Below are positions 51,243-58,009 of a stretch of 64,000 bases of DNA, one piece after another. The translations under genes were made by a program, and so were the position numbers. Within the stretch, counting starts at the first letter, position 1. Each line of letters opens with the position of its first letter. Below the pieces are notes generated by a model, which did not search any database, was not told where the DNA came from, and saw nothing but the letters and a program-made list of their open reading frames with translations. This DNA comes from Saccharopolyspora shandongensis (GTDB taxonomy: Bacteria > Actinomycetota > Actinomycetes > Mycobacteriales > Pseudonocardiaceae), in the NCBI RefSeq assembly GCF_900106995.1, contig NZ_FNOK01000057.1, positions 1-64,000 of the forward strand, read 5' to 3'.

Positions 51243-52021
51243 GCAGGGTCGCGGTGGTCACGGGCGCGGCACGCGGAATCGGCGCAGCGGTCGTGCGGCG
51301 GCTCGCCGCGGACGGCTGGCGCGTGGTCGCCGTCGACATCTGCGCGGACATCCCCGGGACCGGATACCCGCTGGGAACCCGGGAACAGCTCCGGGCGCTG
51401 GCGGAGGAGTGGCCGGAGTCCGTGCGCGACGTCGTGGCCGACGTCCGCGACGAGGCCGCGGTGCGGCGAGCCGTCGCGGTGGCGGAAGCCGAGTTCGGCG
51501 GCCTGGACGCGGCGGTGGCGGCGGCCGCCGTCATGGCGGGCGGACGGCCGCTGTGGGAGACCTCGAACGACGAGTGGGACGCCCTGTTCGACGTCGGCGT
51601 CCGCGGCGTGGCGAATCTGGCCCGCGCCGCGGTCCCGCTGCTGCTGCAACGACCCGAACCCCGATCCGGCCGGTTCGTCGCCCTGGCCTCGTCGGCGGCG
51701 CACCGAGGTCTCTACCACCTCGCCGGCTACAACGCGGCCAAGCACGCGGTGGTCGGCCTGATCCGTGGCCTCGCCACCGACCTCCGCGGCACCGGGGTGA
51801 CGGCGACGGCGGTCTCGCCGGGATCGACCCGCACGGACATGCTCACCGCCACCGCGGCCTACTACGACCTGGCGGACGTGGAGGAGTTCAGCCGGCACCA
51901 GCTGGTCGAACGCCTGCTGGAGCCGGACGAGGTGGCGGCTGCGGTGTGCTGGCTGTGCGGCGAAGGTGCCTCGGCTGTCACGGGAACCGTCGTGCACGCC
52001 GACGGAGGATTCACGGCATGA
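51239..52021 (+). CDS. Mycofactocin-coupled SDR family oxidoreductase
   Basis: A 260-residue short-chain dehydrogenase. TGAARGIG lies at residues 8-15, catalytic YNAAK in the middle, and the end is VTGTVVHADGGFTA. The insertion after strand 2 (VDICADIPGTGYPLGTREQL) is the hallmark of the mycofactocin-coupled SDR group, thought to shield a non-exchangeable NAD that is recycled by mycofactocin. Overlaps both neighbours by four bases, so it is fully coupled to the operon. Confidence 0.93.
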   Translation: MSRVAVVTGAARGIGAAVVRRLAADGWRVVAVDICADIPGTGYPLGTREQLRALAEEWPESVRDVVADVRDEAAVRRAVAVAEAEFGGLDAAVAAAAVMAGGRPLWETSNDEWDALFDVGVRGVANLARAAVPLLLQRPEPRSGRFVALASSAAHRGLYHLAGYNAAKHAVVGLIRGLATDLRGTGVTATAVSPGSTRTDMLTATAAYYDLADVEEFSRHQLVERLLEPDEVAAAVCWLCGEGASAVTGTVVHADGGFTA

Positions 52022-53370
52022 CGGCCAGGCTCGCGCCCGACCCCGGCCTGCGCCGCTGGGACGGCGGACGAACGCTCGCGGGCGGATCGCCGTTCCGCGT
52101 GCTGCGGCTGACCGCGGCCGGCGCGGCCATGGTCGACGGCTGGATCGCGGGCGAGCCGGTGACCGCCGGAGCGGCCCTGGCGCAGCGGCTCGTCCGGGCG
52201 GGAATGATGCACCCGAGCTACGACCAGGCCCAGCACGGGCCGAGCGACGTGACCGTGGTGATCCCGGTGCGCGACGGCGACGTGTCCGGACTGCTCGCGG
52301 CGCTCGACGCGCCCGCCATCGTCGTCGACGACGGCTCCCGGCAGCCGATCCCGGGAGCCGCGATCCGCCACGAAACCGCCCGGGGCCCGGCGGCGGCCCG
52401 CAACGCCGGATGGCGGCTGGCCCGAACGCCGCTCGTGGCGTTCCTGGACGCCGACACGATCCCTGAACCGGGCTGGCTCGCACCGCTGCTCCGCCACTTC
52501 GAAGACCCGGCGGTCGTGGCCGTGGCGCCGAGAATCCGCAGCACACCGGGAAAAACGGCGCTGGCCCGCTACGAGAGCACCCAGTCGCCACTCGACCTCG
52601 GCGACCAACCGAGCCTGGTGCAACCCGGCAGCAGGATCAGCTACGTCCCCACGGCGGCCCTGGTGGTCCGCACGTCGGCGCTGCGCGAGCTCGACGGCTT
52701 CGACGAGACGATGCGCTTCGGCGAGGACGTCGACCTGATCTGGCGCCTGACCGCCCGGGAACACCTGGTCCGCTACGAACCGGCAGCCGTCGTCGAACAC
52801 GCGCCGCGCCCGCGGTGGACGGCCCTGCTGCGACAGCGATTCGACTACGGAACCTCGGCAGGCCCCCTGGCGCAGCGGCACGGCGACGCGGTCGCCCCGG
52901 TGCGGGCATCGCTGTGGAGCGCGGTGGCGTGGGCGTTGATCCTCGTGGGCAGGTCGGGAGCCGGACTGGCCGTGATAGGCGCGGCGGCGGCCCTGCTGAC
53001 CCGCAAGCTCGGCAAGCTGGGCATCCCGGCCCGCGAAGCGATTAGCCTGGCAGCACAGGGAAATCTCGGCGCGGGCCGCATCTTCGCCGACGCGATCGGG
53101 CGAGCCTGGGCGCCGGTGGCGGTCCCGCTGCTGCTGCTCAGCCGCCGCGGCCGAGCGGTGCTGGCGCTGGTGCTGCTCAGGAACCTGCTGGACTGGGCGC
53201 GCAAGAAGCCCTCGCTCGACCCGATCCGCTGGTGCCTGGCGCGCACGGCCGACGACGTGGCGTACGGCTGCGGTGTCGCGCGCGGCGCCCTGCGCTCCCG
53301 CAGCCCCGCGTCGCTGATGCCGTTCCTGACTGATCGCGGCGGCCGCAGCAGCGTCCAGGTGTCGCGATGA
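52018..53370 (+). CDS. mftF: Mycofactocin glycosyltransferase MftF
   Basis: A 450-residue GT2-fold enzyme. The catalytic region is VTVVIPVRDGD, IVVDDGS, ARNAGWRLARTPLVAFLDADTIPEPGW (DxD), and FGEDVDLIWRL. The C-terminal half has hydrophobic helices (about residues 300-400) that probably associate with the membrane. MftF adds beta-1,4-glucose units to premycofactocin. Overlaps the SDR and mftE genes by four bases each. Confidence 0.94.
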   Translation: MTARLAPDPGLRRWDGGRTLAGGSPFRVLRLTAAGAAMVDGWIAGEPVTAGAALAQRLVRAGMMHPSYDQAQHGPSDVTVVIPVRDGDVSGLLAALDAPAIVVDDGSRQPIPGAAIRHETARGPAAARNAGWRLARTPLVAFLDADTIPEPGWLAPLLRHFEDPAVVAVAPRIRSTPGKTALARYESTQSPLDLGDQPSLVQPGSRISYVPTAALVVRTSALRELDGFDETMRFGEDVDLIWRLTAREHLVRYEPAAVVEHAPRPRWTALLRQRFDYGTSAGPLAQRHGDAVAPVRASLWSAVAWALILVGRSGAGLAVIGAAAALLTRKLGKLGIPAREAISLAAQGNLGAGRIFADAIGRAWAPVAVPLLLLSRRGRAVLALVLLRNLLDWARKKPSLDPIRWCLARTADDVAYGCGVARGALRSRSPASLMPFLTDRGGRSSVQVSR

Positions 53371-54104
53371 CGGCCCTGGCGGACCTGACCTGGCCAGAGA
53401 TCGCCTCGATCGCCGGTCGGAGCATCCTCGCGGTCCCGGTCGGCGCGACGGAACAACACGGCCCGCACCTGCCGTTCACCGTCGACACCGAGATCGCGGA
53501 GGCACTCTGCGCCCGCCTGGCGGAGCAGATCGAGGTCGTGGTGGCACCGGCGGTGACCTACGGCTCCAGCGGCGAGCACGCGGGCTTCCCGGGCACGCTG
53601 TCGATCGGCCAGGAAGCGGTCGAGCACCTGCTGGTGGAACTGGTCCGCTCGGCGGACGCGTTCGCGGGAGTGGTGCTGGTGTCGGCCCACGGCGGCAATG
53701 CCGAACCGGTCCGCAGAGCGGTGGGGAAGCTCCGAGCGGAAGGCCGCCACGTGCTGGCGTGGGCGCCGACGGGACGGCCGGACGACACCCACGCGGGCCG
53801 AACCGAGACCTCGGTGATGCTGGCGGTGCGCCCGCAAGCGGTGCACCTGGCCAGAGCGGAGCGGGGCAACACCACGCCACTGCCGAACCTGATCGACACG
53901 CTCCGCACCGGAGGGCTCCGCGCGGCCACGACCAACGGTGTCCTGGGCGACCCGGCAGGGGCGACGGGGGAGGAGGGAGCCCGAATCCTGGCGGCCTGGA
54001 CGACGTCGCTCACGGCGGCGGTGACGGCCTGGCAAAGCCATGACCAGGGAAAATGGCAACCGGAGGGCCCCGATGATCGCCCATCCGGAGGTGCGGTAAG
54101 CTAA
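53367..54104 (+). CDS. mftE: Mycofactocin peptidase MftE (creatininase family)
   Basis: A 245-residue creatininase-fold metallopeptidase. Metal ligands appear in VGATEQHGPHLPFTVDTEIA, SSGEHAGFPGTLSIG, VLVSAHGGN and DTHAGRTETSVML. MftE cleaves the modified MftA to release the AHDP core. It is placed after mftF, an order different from the mycobacterial mftABCDEF. It is the last gene of the operon, followed by tRNA-Pro after 34 bases. Confidence 0.95.
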   Translation: MTALADLTWPEIASIAGRSILAVPVGATEQHGPHLPFTVDTEIAEALCARLAEQIEVVVAPAVTYGSSGEHAGFPGTLSIGQEAVEHLLVELVRSADAFAGVVLVSAHGGNAEPVRRAVGKLRAEGRHVLAWAPTGRPDDTHAGRTETSVMLAVRPQAVHLARAERGNTTPLPNLIDTLRTGGLRAATTNGVLGDPAGATGEEGARILAAWTTSLTAAVTAWQSHDQGKWQPEGPDDRPSGGAVS

Positions 54105-54138
54105 CGACACGCCCCAAGAGGGGCAAAAAATTGAAGAA

Positions 54139-54212
<74 letters not shown>

Positions 54213-54223
54213 CCGTGGAGAGA

Positions 54224-54265
54224 GCCCGCTGATCGGCACGTAAGTGCAGGTCAGCGGGCCTTTTT
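54224..54265 (+). terminator. Rho-independent terminator after tRNA-Pro
   Basis: GCCCGCTGA (54224-54232) pairs exactly with TCAGCGGGC (54251-54259), an 18-base loop between them, followed by C and TTTTT. It begins 11 bases after the tRNA and should end the tRNA transcript. Confidence 0.85.
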
Positions 54266-54266
54266 G

Positions 54267-54667
54267 TGTTGTGATGTGGATCTTTTGTTGATCGTCCATT
54301 GTGGTTGGTGATCTGGTTTTTGGGAGGATTTTGGGAGTCGCGATGTTGTGCGGGGTGGGAGGGGGTCGCGTCCCGGCGGGCTCAAGTTGACCGGGTGCGA
54401 TCCGTCTTTTTGTGGTTTGTGGATCACGAGTTTTCTGTTATCGCAGGTCAGATTGGGTTCGCTGGTTGCGGCTGGGTTGGTTGCTCTCGAGTGGGAGCGG
54501 GGTTGTGTGACGGCGTTGCCGGCGCTGGTGGTGGTGGGTTTTTTCCGCTGGTCAAGGGGTCGCGGTGGGGCGTGCTGATGGCTGGTCGCGCGGTGTTTTC
54601 AGGCGTGTTGTGGGGTAAATGAGGTGGGGGTGTTCGGTGGTGTTGCTGAGGTCTCCCAGCGGTGTTA
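54267..54667. other. G/T-rich stretch without a recognisable gene
   Basis: About 400 bases strongly biased to G and T on the plus strand, with no good start signal or family match. A 107-codon open frame (54299-54622) is glycine- and tryptophan-rich and its minus-strand counterpart is proline-rich low complexity, so both look like artefacts of the base bias. It lies between the tRNA terminator and the end of the insertion sequence. Confidence 0.4.
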
Positions 54668-55412
54668 GAGCCTGTTCCTGAACTCAGGTGAGGCGTTTGC
54701 TGGTGGTGTGGATCATGGCCCAGCGGACCATGGCCTCGTGGTGTTCGGGAAGGCGTTCGTAGTCGCGGACGCAGCGTCGGCGTTGGTTGATCCAGGCCAG
54801 ACTGCGTTCGACGACCCATCGTCGGTGCAGGACGACGAATCCGACCTGGCCTGCGAGTTTGGCGACGATCTCGATGCTGATGCCGAACAGGGTTCTCGCC
54901 CAGTCGATCAACGTGCCGGTGTAGCCGGAGTCGGCCCATAGGTGCCGCACGCTCGGGCAGTGATACTTCAGCCTCGCGAGCAGGTGGCGGGCGGCGGTGC
55001 GGTCCCGGACGTCGGCGCCAGTGACCAGCACGCAAACCAGCAGTCCGACGGTGTCGACGGCGATATGGCGCTTGCGGCCGTTGATCTTCTTGCCCGCGTC
55101 GAACCCGCGGCTGTCCGCTCCGACGGTTTCGGCGGCTTTGACCGAGGCCGAGTCGATGATGCCCGCGCTCGGCGCGGCCCGGCGGCCTTCGTTCAGCCGA
55201 GCTCGGTCTCGCAGGGCGTCGAGCAGGTCCTGGCTGACGCCTGCGTCCTCCCAGGCGACGAAGTAGTTGTACACAGTGGACCACGGCGGGAAATCCGTCG
55301 GCAGGGCACGCCATTTGATGCCGTTGTCGACCACATACAGGATCGCGTCCACGAGCTCGCGGCGGCAGTGCTTCGCTCGGCGGCCACCCCGCCCTGCCGG
55401 CCAACCCGGGGC
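54668..55412 (-). mobile_element. IS5-family insertion sequence remnant, transposase 5'-truncated
   Basis: The reading frame 54684-55412 (continuing to ATG 55478 only through foreign DNA) encodes about 238 residues of an IS5-type DDE transposase: RRELVDAILYVVDNGIKWRALPTDFPPW, SAGIIDSASVKAAE (first Asp), INGRKRHIAVDTVGLL, LWADSGYTG (second Asp) and RRWVVERSLAWINQRRR (Glu). The N-terminal 40 or so residues are missing. A candidate terminal repeat GAGCCTGTTCCTGAAC stands at 54668-54683 just after the stop. The matching end is absent at 55412, where tail-sheath coding sequence begins. The element is therefore dead. Confidence 0.8.
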
Positions 55413-55548
55413 AGTCATCTGCGACGACACCAACAACACGCCCGACACGATCGATACCGGCAAGGTCGTCTGCGACATCGGCGTCGCTCCGGTCCGCCCC
55501 GCCGAGTTCGTTCACTTCACGATCACCCAGATCGCCGGCGCGCCGTAG
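55412..55548 (+). pseudogene. Contractile tail sheath protein, C-terminal fragment
   Basis: The plus frame reads AVICDDTNNTPDTIDTGKVV then CDIGVAPVRPAEFVHFTI and TQIAG before the stop at 55546-55548. The C-D-x-T-N-x-P-x-x-I-D-x-G-x-x-V-C-D-I-G-V-A-P-x-x-P-A-E-F run is the C-terminal signature of sheath proteins from phage tails and extracellular contractile injection systems. The rest of the gene was lost at the junction with the insertion sequence. No other tail gene is found in the window. Confidence 0.65.
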
Positions 55549-55873
55549 TCCAGGGCCCGGAGGAACCCCGGCCGTGCGGGCGCGCCAACGCGGTACCGGT
55601 CCAGTGGCGTGCCGACCTGTCCACCGGGACCGGGCCTGTGTCTGGGCCGTCTGCTACATCGTGGATCAGGAGCGCAGTCGGTTGCGGATCGCTTGGCGTT
55701 GGTTCGCGCAGGTGAGTGTTCAGGCGGTCCAGCACGCCTTCGAGCTCCTCAAGACGTCTGCGAAGTTGCTTGGTGCGAGCAGGGTCGGTTTCGGTCGCGA
55801 GTGCCAGGGCTGCTTCGTCGCGGAGGGTCTGAAGCCAGGCGCGGCGTTGCGCGTAGGGGTCAGTTGGGGGCAT
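55523..55873 (-). CDS. Small hypothetical protein downstream of ku
   Basis: A protein of 116 residues whose first 55 residues form a charged helix or coiled coil (RRAWLQTLRDEAALALA...KQLRRRLEELEGVLDRLN). The remainder is Pro/Arg-rich and partly antisense to the sheath remnant, so the C-terminus may be an artefact of the junction. ATG 55873 overlaps the end of ku by 14 bases, implying co-transcription. Family not recognised. Confidence 0.45.
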   Translation of the reverse strand: MPPTDPYAQRRAWLQTLRDEAALALATETDPARTKQLRRRLEELEGVLDRLNTHLREPTPSDPQPTALLIHDVADGPDTGPVPVDRSARHWTGTALARPHGRGSSGPWTTARRRSG

Positions 55874-56675
55874 CGCGCCCACCTCGCGCCGTGGTGGTTT
55901 TGGCGTGCTCGACACTGGCTTGCAGGGCGTCCATGAGGTCGACCATGGCGGTGCTCCGTGGAGGTGGCACGGCGGGTTCGATGGTGCCGCCGGCGCGCTT
56001 GGCTTCGACGAGGGCCCTGACCCGCTGCTGGTATGTGTCCTGGTAGCTCTGCAGCGCCCAGTCGATGGCCATCGCTTCGATCAACTGCACCGCGGTGTCT
56101 ATTTCCGCCCCGGTGGTCTCGGCGTGCCGGGGCAGGCTTCCGCCGAGCTCGCGGTGCGGGTCGCGCACCTCGGTCGCCCAGCGCAGCACGTCAGCGACGA
56201 GGACGTCCGCAGACGGTCTCACGGTGGTGAGGTATTCCCGGCCCCGCATCACGAAGGTGCCCAGGCCAGCTCGGCCAGTGCGGGCAAGTGCCTCCCTGAG
56301 CAGGGCGTAGACCTTGCCGTACTCGGCTCCGTCCGGCGCGAGGTAATAGCTGCTGCGGTAGTAGACCGGGTCGACCTGGTCGAGGTCGACGAAGCCGATG
56401 ACCTCCAGCGCCCGGGATCGCCCCGGGGCGATGTCCGCCAGTTCGTCAGGCTCAACGACGACGAAGCCGTCCCCGGTCGGGTAGCCTTTAACGATCTCGT
56501 TGTAGGGGACTTCTTCGCCGGTCCGCTCATTGACTCGCTTGTTACGGACTCTGTCAGACGTTCCGCGCTGAAGCTGGTGGAAACGGATCGCGTGGTCCTC
56601 GGTCGCAGCGAACAACTGCACGGGCAAGGATACGAGACCGCAGGTCAGAACGCCCGTCCAGACTGCACTGGCCAT
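55860..56675 (-). CDS. ku: Ku, bacterial non-homologous end-joining protein
   Basis: A 271-residue Ku homologue. It begins ASAVWTGVLTCGLVSLPVQLFAATE, the invariant bacterial Ku start, and contains HQLQRGTSDRVRNKRVNERTGEEV, GYPTGDGFVVVEPDEL and the bridge region YYRSSYYLAPD. Ku forms a homodimeric ring on DNA ends and recruits LigD. No LigD gene lies beside it, so it would rely on a ligase elsewhere. GGGAGG precedes ATG 56675. Its island location suggests an extra, mobile copy. Confidence 0.92.
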   Translation of the reverse strand: MASAVWTGVLTCGLVSLPVQLFAATEDHAIRFHQLQRGTSDRVRNKRVNERTGEEVPYNEIVKGYPTGDGFVVVEPDELADIAPGRSRALEVIGFVDLDQVDPVYYRSSYYLAPDGAEYGKVYALLREALARTGRAGLGTFVMRGREYLTTVRPSADVLVADVLRWATEVRDPHRELGGSLPRHAETTGAEIDTAVQLIEAMAIDWALQSYQDTYQQRVRALVEAKRAGGTIEPAVPPPRSTAMVDLMDALQASVEHAKTTTARGGRDAPN

Positions 56676-56748
56676 CGCGCCACCTCCCCGGGGCGTCACT
56701 TCCGAGCGCATTCCATCACCGGGCAGCGGGCCGTAGGAGGGTCGCAAG

Positions 56749-57167
56749 TCACCGTTGAGGCTGGTTGAGGGCCCGGGTGAGCTCATGGTTGGCAGCCCGT
56801 GCGGCGTCGAGTTCGTCGGTGCGTTCCTCGAGTTGTCCTTGCAGCTCGAGGACATGCTGTTCGAGCGTAGTGATCTGCTGTTGGAGGTGGTCGATGTCGA
56901 CGGGTGCACCGAGGCCGGAGTCGTGCCAGGCGTGTTCTCCGAGCAGCTCGGAGAGACGTCGTTCGAGCTGCCGGACTCGAGCGGTCAGGCGCCTGTTGCG
57001 TTCCAGTGCGTTGGCGAGGTCGGCTTGCAGAGACGCTCGGGTGACACTGGCCTGCCCGTCGGCCGGGGGTGGGGTGGCTGCGGCGGTGTGGATGCGTTCC
57101 AGCAGGTCACGGTGGCGATAGAAGAACGACCGGTTAACTCTGGTTGCATTGGGTCGGTGCGGGTCAT
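56749..57167 (-). pseudogene. DUF6262/TnpC-like coiled-coil protein, frameshifted
   Basis: ATG 57167 overlaps the stop of the preceding gene (ATGA) and opens MTRTDPMQ, but after about 12 codons the protein-like reading is in another frame: NRSFFYRHRDLLERIHTAAA, then ASVTRASLQADLANALERN, VRQLERRLSELLGEHAWHDS and a long coiled coil ending TRALNQPQR at the stop 56749-56751. The RSFFYRHRDLLE helix plus coiled coil resembles DUF6262 proteins that accompany Tn554-like tyrosine recombinases. The length from ATG to stop is not a multiple of three, confirming the shift. Confidence 0.6.
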
Positions 57168-57472
57168 GCGGACCGCTCCGGTCGTGGGTCGGGAAGTGGT
57201 GGCTGGATGCGCGGCATGCCGAGCAGCACGCCGCCCTGCCGTCCGCGGCGGAGCACTGCGACGGCTTGGTCGAACTCGGCTCGCTGGGTGTCGTCGAGCT
57301 CGTCTATGCCGTTCTTGATCCGGGCGATGAGTCTGCGGACTCGGCGGATCTCGTCGTCGGAGGGCATGGCCTCGGCTTTGGCCCAGTCGTCGGCCTCGAG
57401 CGTGGCCGCGAGTCGTTCCCGGTTGCGCAGAAGGTCGGCGAGGTAGGCCTCGAGGTCGGGCAGGTAGGACAC
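57164..57472 (-). CDS. Small hypothetical protein (102 aa)
   Basis: A 102-residue, highly charged helical protein: LPDLEAYLADLLRNRERLAA, MPSDDEIRRVRRLIARIKNG, then a proline-rich tail GMPRIQPPLPDPRPERSA. Starts at GTG 57472; the frame is open further upstream to a GAGGAGG site near 57520-57526 without a standard start codon. Its stop overlaps the start of the frameshifted DUF6262-type gene, so both belong to one mobile-element unit. Family not recognised. Confidence 0.5.
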   Translation of the reverse strand: MSYLPDLEAYLADLLRNRERLAATLEADDWAKAEAMPSDDEIRRVRRLIARIKNGIDELDDTQRAEFDQAVAVLRRGRQGGVLLGMPRIQPPLPDPRPERSA

Positions 57473-57709
57473 GTCGGTGCGGAAGTGACCTTCCGTGTCA
57501 AGTCTGTACGTGTTGCCGTTACCTCCTCGCGGGGTGTCCGGAATGGGATCCAGTTTCTGAAATGCCCGGTGGGCTACTAGGGAACCCGGCTTTCAGCGGC
57601 CGTCTGAAGGTGCTCAGGGACCCAGTTGTCGCTCGGCTTTGGGCCGATGGTGTCGGGTCACGGCGCTATCGTGCAGTCGATCATCATCGACGTTCGCGAA
57701 GGAGCTGGG

Positions 57710-58009
57710 ATGGGCAAGCACGGTGACGAGCCGCCCGAGGATGCCTGGAACCGCATCATGGCCGAGCTGACCGAGGTCTCCGATGACCAGCTTTGGCAGC
57801 AGCTGGCGGGTATGGCCGGATATCGCGGTGGAGATGCCGAGCAGAACCTCACCCTGGCTGCGCTTGTGCATACCCTCGCCGACCGTGACGAGCAGGCCTG
57901 TGCGGCTTTCGAATCCTGGAAGCAGGGACCGGACGGCGGCGGGGACTCGGGTCCTGTCGTCGCGTGGATGCTCGAGGCGACCGGCCGTTTGGAGGGCTCG
58001 CAGGGGTGA
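57710..58009 (+). CDS. Small acidic protein coupled to the zinc-repeat nuclease gene
   Basis: A 99-residue acidic protein (MGKHGDEPPEDAWNRIMAEL start) with predicted helices SDDQLWQQLAGMAGY and NLTLAALVHTLADRDEQACAAFESW. No family recognised. GGAG precedes ATG 57710. The stop overlaps the GTG of the next gene (GTGA), so the two are translated as a pair. It could be a partner or inhibitor of the large protein; this is inference from coupling only. Confidence 0.6.
   Translation: MGKHGDEPPEDAWNRIMAELTEVSDDQLWQQLAGMAGYRGGDAEQNLTLAALVHTLADRDEQACAAFESWKQGPDGGGDSGPVVAWMLEATGRLEGSQG

Noticed and set aside
54111-54124. GCCCC-AAGA-GGGGC hairpin after mftE as terminator
   Set aside because: Followed by A-tract, not U-tract, on the plus strand, and only five-base arms; not convincing as a terminator of the mft operon.
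54299-54622. 107-codon open frame after tRNA-Pro
   Set aside because: G/T-biased DNA, Gly/Trp-rich product, no ribosome-binding site and no motif.
56755-57318. 187-codon plus-strand frame
   Set aside because: Antisense to the coiled-coil DUF6262-type sequence, whose heptads are clear on the minus strand.
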